From: Asaia bogorensis | GTDB taxonomy: Bacteria > Pseudomonadota > Alphaproteobacteria > Acetobacterales > Acetobacteraceae | Direction of reading: 5' to 3' | DNA length: 18,803 bases | Assembly (NCBI GenBank): GCA_945874515.1 | Contig: CAMCHA010000007.1 | Span: 1-18,803, forward strand | Part shown: positions 16,499 through 18,803 of the stretch, piece by piece | Numbering within the stretch: position 1 is the first letter of the stretch | How the letters are laid out: the number at the start of each line of letters is the position of its first letter | Made by a program: the position numbers and the translations under genes | The notes under the pieces: generated by a model | The model's input: the letters and a program-made list of their open reading frames with translations, nothing else | Database searches by the model: none | Told to the model about the DNA's origin: nothing

Positions 16499-16527
16499 CA
16501 TATAGGGCCTTGTCCGCGCGATTGAAA
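16499..16527 (-). promoter_or_regulatory. Candidate sigma70-type promoter for the secreted four-cysteine protein
   Basis: On the minus strand TTTCAA (16527-16522) is followed after 17 bases by TATATG (16504-16499), about 60 bases before the chosen start. The -10 is reasonable and the -35 weak. A very similar pair stands before def. Confidence 0.35.
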
Positions 16528-16540
16528 CCGAAGCGCGCAA

Positions 16541-17143
16541 TCAGGCCGCGCGGGGCTTTAGGCGCGCCAGACCCTTTTGGAAGCGGGCGTGATCGGCAAG
16601 CCGCCGATCAAGGAATTCGAGCGCCGCTTCCAGCCCGTCGCCGCGCCCACTCAGCCAAAAGGCCAGCGTGGCACCATAGATGCCGGCCAGAGTTGCGCGG
16701 CGTGTGTACCAGGAAAAATCAGCAGATTTATCGCCCGCCGCATACCAGATGGCGCTGACGCTCCGCGCCAGGCTGCGCGCAGCAATCGGCGCATTCCAGG
16801 GCATGGCCAGCAAGGAAAGCGCGGCACGCAGCGCATCGCGGTGCGGTTCAGCAGCTTCCAGCCGCGTCTTGATCAAGAAGCGCACGCGTTCATGGGTGCG
16901 CATGCCCGCCAAATCAGCGGCAAGCCCAGCCGCTTCCATGCGTCTGTCCGCCAAGTCTATCCATGCCTCAATCGCCGAGATGGCGCCGCGGGGGAACATC
17001 CATTCGGCGTCTTCCGGTGCCATGCCGGCATCCCTGAGCCCCTCGGCAATGGCTTTGCCTTGCCAGCCATAAAGCGGCACCAGGGGCAAAATGGCGTCCA
17101 GCGCGGCATCCCGCGCATCACGATCCGGTCCGGCTTCCATCAT
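16541..17143 (-). CDS. COQ9 family protein ('rpsU-divergently transcribed' family)
   Basis: COQ9-family proteins bind lipids and support ubiquinone synthesis in eukaryotes; the bacterial members are less studied. This one has 200 residues. Typical features are the N-terminal RDAALDAILPLVPLYGW, GMAPEDAEWMFPRGAISAIEAWI, and the C-terminal helical part with WYAAGDKSADFSWYTRRATL, the most recognisable family block, followed by a hydrophobic helix. The ATG at 17143 overlaps the def stop (ATGATG, with TGA inside), so it is likely translated with def. The family was once named for being divergent from rpsU, and that is the layout here with def in between. Confidence 0.9.
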   Translation of the reverse strand: MMEAGPDRDARDAALDAILPLVPLYGWQGKAIAEGLRDAGMAPEDAEWMFPRGAISAIEAWIDLADRRMEAAGLAADLAGMRTHERVRFLIKTRLEAAEPHRDALRAALSLLAMPWNAPIAARSLARSVSAIWYAAGDKSADFSWYTRRATLAGIYGATLAFWLSGRGDGLEAALEFLDRRLADHARFQKGLARLKPRAA

Positions 17144-17667
17144 GGCTTCTGCCTTTCACTATCAACGGGCTTTGGCGGGTTGAACCGGGCCAATTCCTCA
17201 ACAAACCCAAGGTGCGAGAGATCCGTCATGCGCATAGGGTACAGGATACCTTCAAGATGGTCATGTTCATGTTGCATGACGCGCGCGGCCATGCCGGCAG
17301 CTTCGCCTTCTACCACCGTGCCGGCGATATCCTGGCCGCGAAAGGCGATTCGCGCCGGGCGCTGCACCGCGCCGCGCAGGCCCGGGATGGAAAGGCAGCC
17401 TTCCCAGGCTTCCTCGACGTCCTCTCCAACCGGTTGGATTTCTGGGTTGAACAGGGCGGAATGCCCGCCAGCGGCCGTGCGCCAGATGAAAAGCCTAAGG
17501 GAAACATGGATCTGCGGGGCGGCGAGCCCAAGCCCGCCGATATCTTCCAGGGTTTCCACCATATCGGCGACCAGGCGGCGCATCTCGGGCGCTGTGGGGT
17601 CTGCCACCGCCTCGGCCCGTTGCAGCAGCACGGGGTGGCCCAGCCGGGCGATTTTCAGAATGGCCAT
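17140..17667 (-). CDS. def: Peptide deformylase
   Basis: Removes the formyl group from the N-terminal Met of new proteins, in the cytoplasm and at the ribosome. The 175-residue protein has all three family motifs: GLGLAAPQ (45-52), EGCLS (89-93) with the metal ligand Cys91, and HEHDH (133-137) with ligands His133 and His137 and catalytic Glu134. The N-terminus MAILKIARLGHPVL is standard. It is the first gene of a two-gene unit with the COQ9-family gene, divergent from rpsU. An enzyme acting on nascent chains next to a ribosomal protein gene makes sense functionally. Confidence 0.97.
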   Translation of the reverse strand: MAILKIARLGHPVLLQRAEAVADPTAPEMRRLVADMVETLEDIGGLGLAAPQIHVSLRLFIWRTAAGGHSALFNPEIQPVGEDVEEAWEGCLSIPGLRGAVQRPARIAFRGQDIAGTVVEGEAAGMAARVMQHEHDHLEGILYPMRMTDLSHLGFVEELARFNPPKPVDSERQKP

Positions 17668-17695
17668 GAGATTCCCGCGATAGAATTGAGCTTTT

Positions 17696-17723
17696 TATAT
17701 AATTGGCCTGAAAAACCTTGAAA
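17696..17723 (-). promoter_or_regulatory. Candidate sigma70-type promoter for def
   Basis: On the minus strand TTTCAA (17723-17718) is followed after 16 bases by TATATA (17701-17696) in a conspicuously AT-rich patch, about 30 bases before the def start. The -10 is good and the -35 weak. Confidence 0.4.
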
Positions 17724-17747
17724 GGGGCTTCCGGCGCGGCGAATCAT
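17718..17747 (+). promoter_or_regulatory. Weak candidate promoter for rpsU
   Basis: TTGAAA (17718-17723) is followed after 18 bases by AATCAT (17742-17747). This would give an rpsU leader of roughly 85 bases. The -35 hexamer is the same site, read on the other strand, as the proposed def -35. The -10 matches the consensus at only four of six bases, so this is tentative. Confidence 0.28.
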
Positions 17748-17839
17748 CGTGCTAGAAGCTTTCTTTCTGGACGGGCGCCGGACATCCGGCTGCGCGTCTT
17801 TTGTATTGAACCAGCGATCCATGAAGGGGGTTGTGCCGC

Positions 17840-18043
17840 GTGCAAGTCGTCGTTCGTGATAACAATGTTGATCAGGCGCTGAAGGCGCTTAAGAAGAAAT
17901 TGCAGCGTGAGGGTGTCTTCCGTGAAATGAAGATCCGCCGCCATTACGAAAAGCCGTCTGAGCGCCGCGCCCGCGAAGCCGCGGAAGCTGTGCGCCGCGC
18001 CCGCAAGGTGGAGCGCAAGCGGATCGAACGCGAAGGCTTCTGA
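17840..18043 (+). CDS. rpsU: 30S ribosomal protein S21 (bS21)
   Basis: A small basic protein of the 30S subunit that acts near the mRNA-binding platform. From the GTG at 17840 it has 67 residues: (M)[17 protein letters not shown], then [29 protein letters not shown] and a C-terminal tail of Arg/Lys with EGF at the end, as in other alphaproteobacterial S21 proteins. The frame also opens at a TTG at 17831, but the conserved start and the AGGGGG about ten bases upstream favour the GTG. An ATG at 17821 is out of frame. It is divergent from def and followed by a strong terminator. Confidence 0.95.
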   Translation: MQVVVRDNNVDQALKALKKKLQREGVFREMKIRRHYEKPSERRAREAAEAVRRARKVERKRIEREGF

Positions 18044-18070
18044 TTACCGCCCCGTCAGGGTGGTTGATTG

Positions 18071-18116
18071 CAATCCGCGGCACGGGGGAACCCGTGATCC
18101 GCGGTTTTGCATTTTT
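18071..18116 (+). terminator. Intrinsic terminator of rpsU
   Basis: CCGCGG-CACGGG (18075-18086), loop GGAA, then CCCGTG-AT-CCGCGG (18091-18104) form a 12-bp GC-rich stem with a two-base bulge. It is followed by TTTT and, after GC, ATTTTT. It lies 30 bases past the rpsU stop. The T-runs are on the rpsU side only, so it should not stop the converging gene. Confidence 0.88.
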
Positions 18117-18118
18117 AG

Positions 18119-18322
18119 CTACAAGCGTGATGCAAGCTTGCGGGCCAAAAGATAGCCAAGCCCACCGCCCAAGGGCGCGGCCGGCAAGGCCAGCAGCCAG
18201 CCGGCGTGGGAGCCAGCCACCACCAGGGCTAGGCCCGCGTAAAGCGTCAGGCCGCCCACCAGGCTGCCGACCACACCGGCCGTCAGGCCAAGAACCAGGA
18301 TTTCTTCTCGGGATACGCTCAT
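18119..18322 (-). CDS. Small membrane protein, two predicted helices, unknown function
   Basis: A 67-residue product from the ATG at 18322: MSVSREEILVLGLTAG, followed by two long hydrophobic stretches separated by only a few polar residues, and a basic C-terminus (LLARKLASRL). This looks like a small inner-membrane protein with two helices. I do not recognise a family. The frame also opens at a TTG at 18358, but that would overlap the rpsD promoter. The ribosome binding site is weak (GAAGG very close to the ATG). It converges with rpsU and is divergent from rpsD. The gene is plausible because of its clean hydrophobic pattern, but unproven. Confidence 0.55.
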   Translation of the reverse strand: MSVSREEILVLGLTAGVVGSLVGGLTLYAGLALVVAGSHAGWLLALPAAPLGGGLGYLLARKLASRL

Positions 18323-18351
18323 GCCTTCGGGGATGGGGCCGGGCGCGGGGT

Positions 18352-18380
18352 TTGACAAGCCCTGATGCGCGGAATATCAC
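18352..18380 (+). promoter_or_regulatory. Sigma70-type promoter of rpsD
   Basis: A perfect TTGACA (18352-18357) is followed after exactly 17 bases by TATCAC (18375-18380). Transcription would start near 18387, about 130 bases before the rpsD ATG. This is the best promoter match in the window and suits a strongly expressed ribosomal protein gene. Confidence 0.7.
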
Positions 18381-18401
18381 CCGCCCTCCTTCCGGGAATG
18401 T

Positions 18402-18447
18402 GGACGGGCCTTCGGGGTCCGCGCCCGCCCTGGCCAACCGGCCTGGG
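18402..18447 (+). promoter_or_regulatory. Structured leader of rpsD mRNA (two hairpins)
   Basis: The first hairpin pairs GGAC (18402-18405) with GTCC (18417-18420), enclosing CC-TTCG-GG with a three-base bulge, which gives a cUUCGg tetraloop. The second pairs CCC-T-GGCC (18428-18435) with GGCC-T-GGG (18440-18447) around AACC, with a T-T mismatch. Neither is followed by a U-tract, so they are not terminators. S4 is an autoregulator in several bacteria, which makes a control site possible. That role is inference. Confidence 0.4.
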
Positions 18448-18516
18448 ACTACCGGGACAACAAGGCCCTAATGGGCATAGAAAGAAAGGCCATCGCGCCA
18501 GCGGTGGAGTTTGCGC

Positions 18517-18803
18517 ATGACGAAGCGCGCCGAAAGCAAATACAAAATCAATCGCCGCCTTGGCGTGAACCTTTGGGGCCGCGCGAAATCGCCGATCTCC
18601 AAGCGCGAATATGGCCCCGGTCAGCATGGCCAGCGCCGCAAGCAAAAGCCGACTGATTTCGGCGTGCAGCTGATGGCGAAGCAGAAGCTGAAGGGCTATT
18701 ACGGCAATATCGGCGAAAAGCAGTTCCGCAAATATTATGAGGAAGCCGTGCGCCGTAAGGGCGACACTTCCGAAAACCTGGTGGAATTGCTGGAACGCCG
18801 CCT
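18517..18803 (+). CDS. rpsD: 30S ribosomal protein S4 (uS4), N-terminal part (cut by the right edge)
   Basis: A primary 16S rRNA-binding protein that starts assembly of the 30S body. About 95 codons are visible of the usual 205. The start [21 protein letters not shown] is followed by [17 protein letters not shown], with the conserved YGPGQHG, and by [21 protein letters not shown]. The N-terminal part has no cysteines, so it is the zinc-free form, as is usual in alphaproteobacteria. GGAG lies seven bases before the ATG. It is a single gene behind its own promoter, not part of an S13-S11-S4 cluster here. Confidence 0.97.
   Translation, partial: MTKRAESKYKINRRLGVNLWGRAKSPISKREYGPGQHGQRRKQKPTDFGVQLMAKQKLKGYYGNIGEKQFRKYYEEAVRRKGDTSENLVELLERR

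Noticed and set aside
16577..17683. Plus-strand open frame of 368 codons across the COQ9-family and def genes
   Set aside because: It is antisense to two recognised genes, and the motifs lie on the other strand.
17821..17840. ATG at 17821 or TTG at 17831 as the rpsU start
   Set aside because: The ATG is out of frame and the TTG is almost on top of the ribosome binding site; the GTG at 17840 matches the conserved N-terminus.
1..18803. CRISPR arrays, tRNA genes, insertion sequences, phage genes
   Set aside because: No regularly spaced repeats, cloverleaf-like sequences, transposase or integrase motifs, or phage structural genes were seen on either strand.

Overview
This window reads as part of an alphaproteobacterial chromosome, probably from the order Rhodospirillales and possibly Acetobacteraceae-like (the family is an inference). 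The evidence is the high GC content, a ribosomal protein S4 of the cysteine-free alpha type, and a COQ9-family gene beside def and divergent from rpsU. That last layout gave the family its older name, 'rpsU-divergently transcribed protein'. I see no tRNA, rRNA, CRISPR array, integrase or transposase.

Left end (1-4670): malate synthase G (glcB) runs off the left edge on the minus strand. Divergent from it on the plus strand are a gamma-glutamyltransferase-family Ntn hydrolase and, 21 bases later, a family-5 (peptide/opine type) ABC substrate-binding protein. The second gene is broken by a frameshift at its signal peptide and by an in-frame TAG, so I call it a pseudogene. No permease or ATPase genes follow it. 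It ends in a short non-coding stretch with two palindromes, one of them a perfect 15-bp inverted repeat.

Centre (4674-15847, minus strand): nine tightly packed genes look like one operon. In transcription order they are a branched-chain-type (Liv) substrate-binding protein, LivH and LivM permeases, LivG and LivF ATPases, hydantoinase/oxoprolinase subunits B and A, an isochorismatase-family hydrolase, and a molybdenum hydroxylase large subunit (xanthine dehydrogenase/CoxL superfamily). Most junctions are ATGA/GTGA overlaps or the sequence TGAGATG. The gene set suggests uptake of a small nitrogenous, perhaps cyclic, compound followed by hydroxylation, ATP-dependent ring or amide opening and a final hydrolysis. 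The substrate cannot be read from sequence. Two oddities matter: the isochorismatase-like protein has Gly where amidases of the family have the catalytic Cys, and the Mo-hydroxylase subunit has no FAD or Fe-S partner genes in the window.

Right end (15933-18803): a small secreted four-cysteine protein of unknown function, a COQ9-family protein and peptide deformylase (def) lie on the minus strand. rpsU is divergent from def and ends in a clear intrinsic terminator. A small two-helix membrane protein converges on rpsU, and rpsD runs off the right edge behind a near-consensus sigma70-type promoter and a structured leader of about 130 nt.

The most unusual points are the catabolic operon with its Cys-to-Gly hydrolase, the gamma-glutamyltransferase-like protein that has lost the classical glutamyl-binding residues, the decayed binding-protein gene, and the palindromic repeat.
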